32,412 nt of DNA from DSOS01 sp035286585 (GTDB lineage: Bacteria; Chloroflexota; Anaerolineae; Anaerolineales; UBA4823), in assembly GCA_035286585.1 (NCBI GenBank), contig DATEDC010000239.1, positions 1 to 32,412 of the forward strand. The letters run 5' to 3'. Each line of letters begins with the position of its first letter. The first letter of the stretch is position 1. Of the stretch, positions 15,045 through 23,606 are shown one piece after another. The notes under the pieces were generated by a model. It was not told the origin of the DNA. It did not search any database and saw only the letters and a list, made by a program, of their open reading frames with translations. The translations under genes were made by a program, and so were the position numbers.

Positions 15045-16250
15045 ATGGCAACCTTGTCTGTCCCCAAGAGATCAACCTTCAACGAGCTATTTTATAGCGG
15101 CTTAACCAAAATACCGGGTGGTGAGCGGGTGCGGACGTGCTTGCAATGCGGCATGTGCAGCGGGGTGTGCCCCTTTGGTTACTTGATGGAACACCCGCCG
15201 GGGAAGATGATCGCCGCGCTGCGCGCCGGGGTTATCGAGCGCGCGCTGCAAGGGGACACGTTGTGGATGTGCGTGTCGTGTTACGCCTGCACCCAGGTCT
15301 GCCCGTCGAAAATACCGCTGACTCCCGGCTTGATGACCAAGGCAAAGGAAGAGCTCGTGCTGGCAGGCAATATACCCAACGAACTTCAGGATGCGCTGGA
15401 AAATACGCATCGCTATGGCAATCCGCTGGGTGAATCGCCCCGCCGTCGAGCGATGTGGACCCGAGGAGTAGAACCGCCGGTGCGAATTATGAGCCAGGTG
15501 CAGAGACCCGTCGAGGCGCTCTGGTTTGTCGGCGACTATGCCTCCTACCATCCCCGAGTGCAGTTGGTGAGCGTCGCTTTCGCCCAGGTGCTGAATGCTT
15601 TAGGCGTCGATTACGCAATACTGGGGCCGGAAGAAAACAGCGATGGCGATTCCCAGCGCCTGGCAGGCGAGCGCGGTTTGTTCGAGATGCTGGCTGAGAA
15701 AAATGGCCGCGCCTTCGGAAAATACTCGTTTAAGGAAATCATCACCACCGACCCACACGCCTATAACGCGCTGAAAAATGAATACCCTGCCCTGGGTATC
15801 TCCTATCCTGTGCGGCATTACACCCAATTTCTGGCGGAAAGAATCGATCAGTTGAAGCCTTTGCTCCGCCGTGATGTCAAAGCCCAGGTGACGTTTCATG
15901 ACCCCTGCTTTCTGGGTCGGGCGAATGGCGAGTACGATGCTCCTCGCCTGCTCTTGCAATCCATCCCGGGCGTAAAACTGGTTGAAATGTCTCATCACAA
16001 GGAGACCAGCCTGTGCTGCGGGGGCGGCGGTGGCGGAATGTGGTTGGATGGGTTCAGCTGGGAAAAAGCCCATGTGCGCCTGTCTGAATGGCGCGTGCGC
16101 GAAGCGGTCAATGCTGAAGCGAGCGTTTTAGCAGTTGCCTGCACGTACGAAGCGCCACGCTTTGAAGATGCGGTCAAGATGGTTGAAAAAGCCCGGCGGC
16201 TGGTTGTGAGAGATATTGCCGAACTATTGGCAGAGTCGATCGGCGAATGA
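15045..16250 (+). CDS. HdrC/HdrB-like (HdrD-type) soluble iron-sulfur oxidoreductase
   Basis: A 401-residue soluble protein. The N-terminal HdrC-like part carries two complete [4Fe-4S] motifs: C32, C35, C38, C42 and C76, C79, C82, C86. Two CCG (cysteine-rich) modules follow. In the first (about 157-250) the usual ligands are absent: D164 in FVGDYASY, N198-S199-D200 where CCG is expected, and D236/A239 in TTDPHAYNALKNEYP. The second keeps C288, C324-C325-G and C366, but the final cysteine is E369 (ACTYEAPRFEDA). It can therefore hold at most one, altered, non-cubane cluster. It is the first gene of the operon, 13 bases before etfB, and is a paralogue of the C-terminal half of the membrane protein at 18038. 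Likely partners are HdrA or Etf. Confidence 0.9.
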   Translation: MATLSVPKRSTFNELFYSGLTKIPGGERVRTCLQCGMCSGVCPFGYLMEHPPGKMIAALRAGVIERALQGDTLWMCVSCYACTQVCPSKIPLTPGLMTKAKEELVLAGNIPNELQDALENTHRYGNPLGESPRRRAMWTRGVEPPVRIMSQVQRPVEALWFVGDYASYHPRVQLVSVAFAQVLNALGVDYAILGPEENSDGDSQRLAGERGLFEMLAEKNGRAFGKYSFKEIITTDPHAYNALKNEYPALGISYPVRHYTQFLAERIDQLKPLLRRDVKAQVTFHDPCFLGRANGEYDAPRLLLQSIPGVKLVEMSHHKETSLCCGGGGGGMWLDGFSWEKAHVRLSEWRVREAVNAEASVLAVACTYEAPRFEDAVKMVEKARRLVVRDIAELLAESIGE

Positions 16251-16263
16251 GGAGTAAGACAGC

Positions 16264-17028
16264 ATGAACATCATTGTCATTGCAAAGATGGTCCCGGACC
16301 TGGTGGAAGAACTGGTCGTCGACCCAGGCGGCAAGGGGTTGGACCTCGACTGGATAAGATGGAAACCTAACGAGTTTGATGATCATGCCATCGAGCAGGC
16401 AATTTTGATCAAAGAGAGGCAGGGCGCCCAAGTGACAGTGGTCATCCCGAATATGGACGGCGCAGAAGACGCCCTGTACGCTGCTGCAGCCAAGGGAGCT
16501 GACCGGCTGGTAAAGCTTAGGGGAGAATTCACCGGGAGCGCCAACAACCATGCCCTGGCGCGCGCATTGGGGAAATATCTGCCGGAGCTGCAGCCAGATT
16601 TGCTCTTAACCGGCGTTCAGGCTCACAATGACCTGGACGGTAGTTTGGGTCCACTCCTGGCTGAATTCATGGGACTGCCTTACGTGGGATATGTAGCAGG
16701 GTTTAATTTGCAGGGAGGCAAAGCCATTGTGCGCAAGGAGCATCCCGGGGGGGTGGTGGCTGAGATGGAGATTAGCTTACCGGCAGTGCTGGGCATACAG
16801 GCAGCAGAACAGGCGCCGCGCTACGTCGCTTTCAGCCGCATCCGCCAAGCGATGAAAACCACCGCGATTGAAGAGCATGAAATACCCCACCTGGATATTA
16901 GCGGGGCTGCAGAAGTGAGCTTGATGAAGCAGGTGGAGAGCGGTGAACGCGCCGAGATGTTCGCGGGAGATGCGGATCACGTGGCGGATCGAATCGTAGC
17001 TGTGCTGCGCGAACTGGGTATTTTGTGA
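16264..17028 (+). CDS. etfB: Electron transfer flavoprotein, beta subunit
   Basis: A 254-residue EtfB. It begins MNIIVIAKMVPD, has the nucleotide-binding region LLTGVQAHNDLDGSLGPLLAEFMGLPYVG (about 115-142), and ends with the QAPRYVAFSRIRQAMK segment that matches the family's PRY signature. With EtfA it carries electrons between a dehydrogenase and a quinone-linked oxidoreductase. GAGGAG precedes the ATG and etfA follows ten bases after the stop. No acyl-CoA dehydrogenase is present in the window, so the electron donor is unknown. Whether this Etf bifurcates cannot be decided from sequence alone. Confidence 0.95.
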   Translation: MNIIVIAKMVPDLVEELVVDPGGKGLDLDWIRWKPNEFDDHAIEQAILIKERQGAQVTVVIPNMDGAEDALYAAAAKGADRLVKLRGEFTGSANNHALARALGKYLPELQPDLLLTGVQAHNDLDGSLGPLLAEFMGLPYVGYVAGFNLQGGKAIVRKEHPGGVVAEMEISLPAVLGIQAAEQAPRYVAFSRIRQAMKTTAIEEHEIPHLDISGAAEVSLMKQVESGERAEMFAGDADHVADRIVAVLRELGIL

Positions 17029-17038
17029 GGGTTGGGCT

Positions 17039-18022
17039 ATGAACAGGGATATCTTTGTCATCATCGAACACCTGGGAGGAGAGGTGGCAGACATCAGTTA
17101 TGTGATGTTAGCGGCTGCCCGGGAAATCGCTACTGCGTTGCAAGGCGAAGTTGTAGGAATCTTATTAGGCGAAGGCATCGAAAATCTGGGCCAGAACCTG
17201 GCGGCTGACATGGTCTGGCTGTTTGACGATCCGAGGCTTGCAGATTACTCGCCCACTACTTACCTGCACATCCTGGGGGAATTGATCCAACAACATGTTC
17301 CACGGACAGTAATTTTTGGCGACACTTCCACAGGCGCAGAAGTTGCTGCGGGATTGTCCGCCCGGCTGGATCTACCGATGGTGAGCGCCTGCCACAGGGT
17401 TACCGTTGGCGATCAATCCTTAGGCTACGAGAGCCGAATTTGCGGTGGGCGTATCCAGGTTCAGGGCGAGCTGCCTTCTCCAACGGCTCTGATCGCGATG
17501 GTCCCCGGCGGCTATAACCCGGACAGCGGCCGCAGCGCAGCGCCTCCGCCCAGTGAAATGTTGGCAGTCCCTCGCCTGGAGGAACAGCCCATCCACCTGC
17601 TGAGTTATATCCAACCTGAAACTGGGGATGTGGACATCTCGCGCGCCGAGGTGTTGGTCGCCGTCGGCCGCGGCATCCAGAATCAGGATAACCTTGAGAT
17701 CGTGGAGGAGCTGGCTGAAGCGCTTGGCGGAGATGTGTGCGCCTCGCGCCCGGTGGTCGATCAAGGCTGGCTGCCAGTCTCGCGCCTGGTAGGCAAGTCG
17801 GGGAGAAGAGTGCGCCCGAAAATTTACCTGGCTTTGGGAATCAGTGGGGCGCCGGAGCATGTGGAAGCCATTGGGGACAGCCAGGTGATCGTCGCGGTCA
17901 ATACCGATCCGGAAGCCCCGATATTCAACCTGGCCCAATTTGGGACCACCAGCGATCTGTTCGACCTGGTGCCGGTGCTGACCGACCATATTCGTCAAGC
18001 CAGGTCGGAGCGCGTGGCCTGA
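17039..18022 (+). CDS. etfA: Electron transfer flavoprotein, alpha subunit
   Basis: A 327-residue EtfA. The C-terminal FAD-binding domain is well conserved: ASRPVVDQGWLPVSRLVG, SGRRVRPKIYLALGISGAPEH, and the IVAVNTDPEAPIFNLAQFG signature (about 287-305). No ferredoxin extension is present at the N-terminus. It forms the Etf heterodimer with the preceding gene and would hand electrons to the membrane Fe-S protein encoded 15 bases downstream, an arrangement seen for Etf:menaquinone oxidoreductases. Confidence 0.96.
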   Translation: MNRDIFVIIEHLGGEVADISYVMLAAAREIATALQGEVVGILLGEGIENLGQNLAADMVWLFDDPRLADYSPTTYLHILGELIQQHVPRTVIFGDTSTGAEVAAGLSARLDLPMVSACHRVTVGDQSLGYESRICGGRIQVQGELPSPTALIAMVPGGYNPDSGRSAAPPPSEMLAVPRLEEQPIHLLSYIQPETGDVDISRAEVLVAVGRGIQNQDNLEIVEELAEALGGDVCASRPVVDQGWLPVSRLVGKSGRRVRPKIYLALGISGAPEHVEAIGDSQVIVAVNTDPEAPIFNLAQFGTTSDLFDLVPVLTDHIRQARSERVA

Positions 18023-18037
18023 TATAAGGAAGGGTGT

Positions 18038-20020
18038 ATGCCCATCCGAGAAACTTTCTGGAACATTCCGCATTGGGCTGAGATCGGGCAGTACCTGCTG
18101 GGCGTCCTGGCTGTCCTGATTTTCGCCTGGGGAATGGTCAGGCGCTGGCGGCGCTGGCGCCAGGGCACGGCAGAACAGCGCTTCGACCGCCTGGGTAGCA
18201 GGCTGGCGGGTTTTGTGGTCCACGCAGTGGGGCAGGCTCGGACTGCAAGGGAGCCTTTTGCCGGGATTATGCACCTGACCATCTTTTGGGGGATGGTGGC
18301 GCTCTTTGTGGGCACGGCGTTGGCGACGATTGATTGGGATGTGACCCGCCTGTTCTTCGATTTCCAATTTCTAAAAGGCGGGGTGTACGTCATTTATGAG
18401 CTGATCCTGGATGTCTTTGGGGTATTTCTGGTGATTGGCCTTGCGATGGCGGTATACCGGCGCTATCTGTCTCGCCCGGGGCGGCTTGGCAACCTGCCAA
18501 AGAACAACCTGGCCTGGGATGACGCTTATGTTTTAGGGATGCTGGTTTTGCTGGCGGTGAGCGGGTATCTCGTTGAGGGGCTGCGCATCGCGGTGACGAA
18601 ACCGGATTGGGCAGCATGGTCACCGGTGGGGAATGCGATCGCTTCAATTTTCCTGGCATTGGGCGATGCTACCAACCGCGGCCTGCACTTAGCGATTTGG
18701 ACAGGACATGCCCTGGTGGCTTTTGTTGCTATTGCAAGCATACCCTTCACCAAATTCGCCCACGCAATAACCGTGCCGGTGAATATATTTTTTCGCAACC
18801 TCAAGCCTGCTGGCAGCCTGGCACCAGCCCGCTATCACAGCGGACCCGGCGTCGAGGAATGGCGCCAGTTTAGCTGGAAACAGATATTAGATTTCGATGC
18901 CTGCACGCGCTGTGGTCGCTGCCAGGATAGCTGCCCGGCGTACGCCGCTGGGCTGGGTCTTTCGCCGCGGGATCTGATGATCAAACTGGGAGCCCACGTG
19001 TGGTCAGGCAAGAATGGGGCGGGACTGCATGGCCGCGTGGTGAGCGACAATGAGTTATGGGCGTGTACGACCTGCCGTGCCTGCGCGAACGTTTGCCCGG
19101 CTTTCATCGATCACGTGGGGACGATAGTAGATATGCGCCGCTATCTGGTGGACCAGGGGAGGATGGATGGCACGCTGCAGGAGACGCTGGCAAACCTGAT
19201 GCGCTACGGGAATTCATTTGGACAGTCTGAGCGGATGCGCGCTCGTTGGATGCAAACGCTGGAAAGCAAAATCAAAGACGCCCGGCGAGAGCCGGTTGAG
19301 TATCTCTGGTTCGTGGGTGATTTCGCTTCTTACCATGCCAGCCTGAGCGAGACCACCCGCCGCACAGCGCAGTTGTTCCAGGCTGCAGAATTGGATTTCG
19401 GTATTCTATACGAAGCGGAGCGCAATGCCGGCAACGATCTGCGCAGGGTGGGCGAGGAGGGCCTGTACGAGATGCTGGTAGAGAAGAACGCTGCCATCCT
19501 GAGCCGCTGTGAATACCAGGCAATCGTAACCACAGATCCTCATACGTACAACACGCTCAAGCACGAATATCCGGAGGAAATCAATGGACGACCGGTTTTA
19601 CATCACGCAGAATTGTTGGCCGATCTGATTGCCACCCGTCGTTTGAAGCTGAGCCGCAAGCTCGCTTATGCTGTCACCTACCAGGATCCATGCTATCTGG
19701 GTCGCTATAACGGAATCTATGACGCTCCCCGCCGGGTGATTTCGGCGACTGGCTGCAAACTGATCGAAATGCCGCGGCATGGGGACCGGGCGCTGTGCTG
19801 CGGCGCGGGTGGAGGCAGAATCTGGATGGAAGAAGGTCAGGTCAAGGAAAGACCGAGCGAGAGGCGCATCCGCGATGCAGCGGAATTGAAGGATGTGCTG
19901 GCGCTGGTTGTGGCCTGTCCGAAGGACGTGACCATGTACAAAGATGCGGTGAAGACCACCGGGTATGAAGGACGCATCGTGGTGAAGGACCTGGTCGATT
20001 TAGTGTACGAGGCACTCTGA
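18038..20020 (+). CDS. Membrane HdrE/HdrD-like fusion, Etf:menaquinone oxidoreductase-like
   Basis: A 660-residue fusion. Residues 1-250 form a NarI/HdrE-like membrane domain with about five to six hydrophobic segments and candidate heme histidines H79, H217, H224 and H242. Two [4Fe-4S] motifs follow (C289, C292, C295, C299 and C343, C346, C349, C353), then two CCG modules. The first module lacks its cysteines (D428 in FVGDFASY, A464-G465, D500/T503 in TTDPHTYNTLKHEYP). The second keeps C552, C587-C588-G and C627, with D630 in place of the last cysteine. This is the architecture of DUF224-type enzymes that pass electrons from Etf to menaquinone. Its position next to etfBA supports that role. 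The Fe-S half is a paralogue of the operon's first gene. Confidence 0.9.
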   Translation: MPIRETFWNIPHWAEIGQYLLGVLAVLIFAWGMVRRWRRWRQGTAEQRFDRLGSRLAGFVVHAVGQARTAREPFAGIMHLTIFWGMVALFVGTALATIDWDVTRLFFDFQFLKGGVYVIYELILDVFGVFLVIGLAMAVYRRYLSRPGRLGNLPKNNLAWDDAYVLGMLVLLAVSGYLVEGLRIAVTKPDWAAWSPVGNAIASIFLALGDATNRGLHLAIWTGHALVAFVAIASIPFTKFAHAITVPVNIFFRNLKPAGSLAPARYHSGPGVEEWRQFSWKQILDFDACTRCGRCQDSCPAYAAGLGLSPRDLMIKLGAHVWSGKNGAGLHGRVVSDNELWACTTCRACANVCPAFIDHVGTIVDMRRYLVDQGRMDGTLQETLANLMRYGNSFGQSERMRARWMQTLESKIKDARREPVEYLWFVGDFASYHASLSETTRRTAQLFQAAELDFGILYEAERNAGNDLRRVGEEGLYEMLVEKNAAILSRCEYQAIVTTDPHTYNTLKHEYPEEINGRPVLHHAELLADLIATRRLKLSRKLAYAVTYQDPCYLGRYNGIYDAPRRVISATGCKLIEMPRHGDRALCCGAGGGRIWMEEGQVKERPSERRIRDAAELKDVLALVVACPKDVTMYKDAVKTTGYEGRIVVKDLVDLVYEAL

Positions 20021-20032
20021 CAGGAGGCGCTG

Positions 20033-22039
20033 ATGGAAGAAAAAGTTGGCGTTTACGTTTGCCATTGCGGCACCAACATAGCGGGCACAGTAGATGTGAT
20101 GGAGACAGCTCAATGGGCGAGCGAGCAACCTCACGTGGCGATCGCTCGCGAGTATAAGTTCATGTGCTCCAGCCTGGGGCAGGAGCTCATCGAGAACGAT
20201 ATCCGCGAATATGGTCTCACTCGCGTGGTGGTTGGCGCTTGCTCTCCGCACATGCACGAAAAAACCTTTCGAGGAGCCTGCCAGAGAGCGGGCTTAAATC
20301 CCTTCCTGTTCGAGATGGCGAACATTCGCGAGCTGGATTCCTGGATAACCAATAATAAAGAAGCCGCCACTCGCAATGCCAAAGCCATGATCAAAGGGGC
20401 GGTGGAGCGAGTCGTCTTACACCAGCCACTGGATTACCTGCCAGTGGAGATCAACCCGCACACACTGGTAGTGGGGGGAGGCATCGCAGGGATTACCTCT
20501 GCGCTGGAGCTCGCCAATTCGGGCTACCACGTTTATCTGGTGGAGCGCGAGCCTTCCATCGGGGGGCACATGGCTCAATGGGATAAGACTTTCCCGACCC
20601 TGGACTGCGCGGCGTGCATCCTGACGCCACGCATGGTCGAGGTGGGTCAGCACCCGAACATCACTTTGCTCACCTACAGTGAAGTGGAGCAAGTAGAAGG
20701 TTACCTGGGTAATTTCACCGTGACGGTGCGTAAGAAAGCACGCTTCATCAATGAAGAATTATGCACAGGTTGTGCGATCTGTGAGGAAAAGTGCCCGAAA
20801 AAGGTGATCGACGATGTGTTCAATGTAGGCATGCAAAATCGCAAAGCGGTCTACAAACCCTTCCCCCAGGCGGTGCCCATGTATCCAGTGGTGGACAAAG
20901 CCACCTGCACCTACTTTATCAAGGGTAAATGCAAGGCGTGTGAGATCTTCTGCCCGGCAGGGGCGATCGATTTTGAACAACAGGATGAGCTGATCCAGTT
21001 GCAGGTGGGCAGCGTGATCCTGGCGACCGGGTTCGACGCATTCGACGCCACCCGCATTCCGCAGTATGGCTATGGTCGCTTGAGCAACGTTTTCACCAGC
21101 GTTGAGTTGGAACGGATGTTAAATGCTTCCGGTCCAACCGCAGGGAAAATTGTCCTGCGGGATAGAAACACCCAGCCAGAGAGCGTGGCAATTATCCACT
21201 GCGTAGGCTCGCGAGACGAAAATTATCATGAATACTGCTCGCGGGTGTGCTGCATGTACTCCTTGAAATTTGCCCACCTGGTGCGCGAGCGCCTGCCAGA
21301 AGCAGAAGTGTATAACTTTTACATTGACATCCGCGCTGCGGGTAAGCGCTACGAGGAGTTTTACCACCGGGTGATGAAAGAGGGGGCGAACTTCATTCGG
21401 GGCAAGGTGGCCGAGGTGACTGATATCGCCCGCACGCCCGAAGAGGAGGGCAAACTGGTGGTCCAGGTTTACGATACCCTGGCGGGGATGCAGCGGCGGA
21501 TTCCGGTGGATATGGTCGTGTTGAGCCTGGGGATGGAAGCGCGCCACGACGCTCTTAAAGTCGCCCAGCTCTTTGGGTTGGGCTGCGATTTCAGCGGATT
21601 CTTCACCGAGCGCCATCCCAAGCTCGATCCGGTGCTGACCATGGTGGAGGGTATATTTATCGCCGGAGCCTGCCAGGGCCCGATGGCGATCCCTGAAAGC
21701 GTGGCCCAGGCAGCAGCCGCCGCGGTGCGCTCCTTGGGTCTAATCAGCCAGGAGACGGTTCTGATGGAGCCGGTGCGCGCTCACATCAATGAGGCCAAGT
21801 GCTCGGGGTGCCGCATCTGCAATAATCTCTGCCCCTACACTGCCATCGTGTTCCACGCGGAGCGACGGGTATCCGAAGTGATCACCGCAATGTGCCAGGG
21901 CTGCGGAACTTGCGTGGCAGCCTGCCCGAGCTCCGCAATCAGCGGGGCGCATTTTACCCACGAACAGTTGATGGCCCAGGTCCAGGGGCTGTTATGGGAT
22001 ATGAGCGAGCCAGAGCGCAGGGAGTTGGCTGCGGTGTAG
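20033..22039 (+). CDS. hdrA: HdrA-like flavin and iron-sulfur subunit (CoB-CoM heterodisulfide reductase A family)
   Basis: A 668-residue HdrA. The N-terminus has the VCHCGTNIAG motif and C45. The FAD-binding fold has VVGGGIAG (147-153), LVEREPSIGGHMAQ and the DCAAC pair (C192, C195). Ferredoxin clusters are at C244-C247-C250-C254, a C300-C303-C307 region, and two at the C-terminus (C590, C593, C596, C600 and C621, C624, C627, C631). HdrA is the flavin-based bifurcation site in HdrABC-MvhADG, splitting electrons from H2 between ferredoxin and a high-potential acceptor. Here it is encoded between the Etf/EMO-like genes and mvhDGA. No separate HdrB or HdrC is present; the 401-residue first gene is the candidate substitute. 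Confidence 0.95.
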   Translation: MEEKVGVYVCHCGTNIAGTVDVMETAQWASEQPHVAIAREYKFMCSSLGQELIENDIREYGLTRVVVGACSPHMHEKTFRGACQRAGLNPFLFEMANIRELDSWITNNKEAATRNAKAMIKGAVERVVLHQPLDYLPVEINPHTLVVGGGIAGITSALELANSGYHVYLVEREPSIGGHMAQWDKTFPTLDCAACILTPRMVEVGQHPNITLLTYSEVEQVEGYLGNFTVTVRKKARFINEELCTGCAICEEKCPKKVIDDVFNVGMQNRKAVYKPFPQAVPMYPVVDKATCTYFIKGKCKACEIFCPAGAIDFEQQDELIQLQVGSVILATGFDAFDATRIPQYGYGRLSNVFTSVELERMLNASGPTAGKIVLRDRNTQPESVAIIHCVGSRDENYHEYCSRVCCMYSLKFAHLVRERLPEAEVYNFYIDIRAAGKRYEEFYHRVMKEGANFIRGKVAEVTDIARTPEEEGKLVVQVYDTLAGMQRRIPVDMVVLSLGMEARHDALKVAQLFGLGCDFSGFFTERHPKLDPVLTMVEGIFIAGACQGPMAIPESVAQAAAAAVRSLGLISQETVLMEPVRAHINEAKCSGCRICNNLCPYTAIVFHAERRVSEVITAMCQGCGTCVAACPSSAISGAHFTHEQLMAQVQGLLWDMSEPERRELAAV

Positions 22040-22059
22040 CACTGAACGGAGGATTTCCA

Positions 22060-22563
22060 ATGAGCGAAGTATACGAACCTGTAATCGTCGGATTTTTATG
22101 CAACTGGTGTTCTTACCGGGCGGCAGATCTGGCCGGGACCGCCCGGCTGCATTATGCGCCCAATATGCGCGCTATACGGGTGATGTGCAGCGGGCGGGTG
22201 GAGCCGGACCTGGTGTTGAAGGCGCTGCGCGAGGGCGCCGATGGCGTACTCATCGCCGGCTGCCACCCGGGTGAATGCCATTATATCGAGGGCAACTTAA
22301 AGACACTTCGCCGGTACGCATTGCTCAAGCGCCTGCTAGCCCAATTTGGCGTGGAGCCTGAGCGGGTGCAACTGCTCTGGGCATCCGCCTCGGAAGGTCC
22401 GGCGCTGGCTGAGGCCGTGGACCGCATGACCGAACAACTGAGGGCGCTGGGCCCACTGCGCTGGAAAGTGAGTGTTCTGGGAGGCAATGGCTACCACCCG
22501 ATGGTGGCTGCACCAGGCGGCGACGAAGCGGAAGTCTCCGATATGCTGACAGCGGAGGTGTAA
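22060..22563 (+). CDS. mvhD: Hydrogenase iron-sulfur subunit, MvhD/FrhD family
   Basis: A 167-residue protein with the MvhD [2Fe-2S] cysteines C14, C17 (GFLCNWCSYRAADLAG), C43, C68 and C73 (IAGCHPGECHY). MvhD bridges the hydrogenase MvhAG to HdrA. The ATG at 22060 is chosen over an upstream in-frame codon because GGAGG lies eight bases before it and the protein then begins at the normal family start, 20 bases after hdrA ends. Two bases separate its stop from mvhG. The last 25 residues after the conserved domain are variable. Confidence 0.95.
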   Translation: MSEVYEPVIVGFLCNWCSYRAADLAGTARLHYAPNMRAIRVMCSGRVEPDLVLKALREGADGVLIAGCHPGECHYIEGNLKTLRRYALLKRLLAQFGVEPERVQLLWASASEGPALAEAVDRMTEQLRALGPLRWKVSVLGGNGYHPMVAAPGGDEAEVSDMLTAEV

Positions 22564-22565
22564 CC

Positions 22566-23606
22566 ATGGCGCAAAACGGCAAGCCAAAATTTGCTATGTA
22601 CTGGGCAGCCTCTTGCGGCGGCTGCGAGATCGCCGTGTTGAACATCGGCGAGAAGATCCTGGATGTGGATGCCACTTTTGATATCGCCTTTTGGCCGGTA
22701 GCCGCGGATTTCAAATACCAGGACGTGCGTGATTACCCGGATGGCCACATCGATATCTGCCTGTTCAATGGTGCGGTGCGCAACTCAGAAAACGAAGAGC
22801 TGGCTCACCTGCTGCGCCGGAAATCGAAAGTACTGGTGGCGTTTGGCTCGTGCGCCTATCAAGGGAGCATCCCTGCCCTGGCAAACCTGACTGACCCGGA
22901 GTCCATTTTTCGCGCCGCCTACCTGGACAACCTTTCCACGGACAACCCCCTGGGCGTGCAGCCGCAAACGCTCACCCATGTAGCCGAAGGCGATCTGCAC
23001 CTGCCAGCTTTTTACCGCACGGTCAAATCGCTGGATCAGGTGGTGCCGGTGGATTACTTCATCCCGGGCTGCCCGCCTGAACCCCACCAGATCTGGACAG
23101 TTCTGCAGGCAGTTGTTGCGGCTTTACAGGGCGGCACCGAGCTGCCTCTCCGTGGCTCGATTATCGGGGCTGGGGGTGTAGCCGTGTGTGATGAATGCAG
23201 CCTGGAGAAGCACGAAAAGCAGATCCCCCACTTTTACCGCCCTTACGAGATCCAGCCAGAGGCTGGTCTGTGCCTTTTAGAGCAAGGGCTGATCTGCCTA
23301 GGACCTGCCACGCGCAGCGGGTGCGGAGCCCTCTGCCCGCAGGTAGGGATGGGATGCCGGGGTTGTTATGGACCCTTGGAAGACGTCGATGACCAAGGCG
23401 CCCGATTGGTATCCGCGATTGCTTCGATTGGGGTTGCCGGTCAATTGGGAGCAGATGACGAGGGTGAACTAACCCGTAAAGCTGGCTTGCTCATGGCGGG
23501 GATTGCAGATCCAGCCGGAACCTTTTATCGCTTCAGCCTGGCTCATTCGCTGCTCAACCGAACGCGTATCCCCGGTAATGGGGATGGGATAGGAGAGAAG
23601 CCATGA
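22566..23606 (+). CDS. mvhG: [NiFe] hydrogenase small subunit, MvhG-like
   Basis: A 346-residue small subunit. The proximal-cluster cysteines are C17 and C20 (CGGC), C96 (GSC) and C169 (PGCPPEP). A second set of eight cysteines (C208, C211, C236, C244, C253, C257, C264, C267) can hold two more clusters, as in F420-non-reducing hydrogenases. It passes electrons from the MvhA active site to MvhD. Its TGA overlaps the ATG of the large-subunit gene by four bases (ATGA), so the two are translationally coupled. There is no twin-arginine signal, so the enzyme is cytoplasmic. Confidence 0.94.
   Translation: MAQNGKPKFAMYWAASCGGCEIAVLNIGEKILDVDATFDIAFWPVAADFKYQDVRDYPDGHIDICLFNGAVRNSENEELAHLLRRKSKVLVAFGSCAYQGSIPALANLTDPESIFRAAYLDNLSTDNPLGVQPQTLTHVAEGDLHLPAFYRTVKSLDQVVPVDYFIPGCPPEPHQIWTVLQAVVAALQGGTELPLRGSIIGAGGVAVCDECSLEKHEKQIPHFYRPYEIQPEAGLCLLEQGLICLGPATRSGCGALCPQVGMGCRGCYGPLEDVDDQGARLVSAIASIGVAGQLGADDEGELTRKAGLLMAGIADPAGTFYRFSLAHSLLNRTRIPGNGDGIGEKP

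Noticed and set aside
17420..18367. Long open frame (315 codons) antisense to etfA and the membrane oxidoreductase
   Set aside because: It spans the junction of two well-supported genes, is His/Gln/Arg-rich without domain signals and has no ribosome-binding site.
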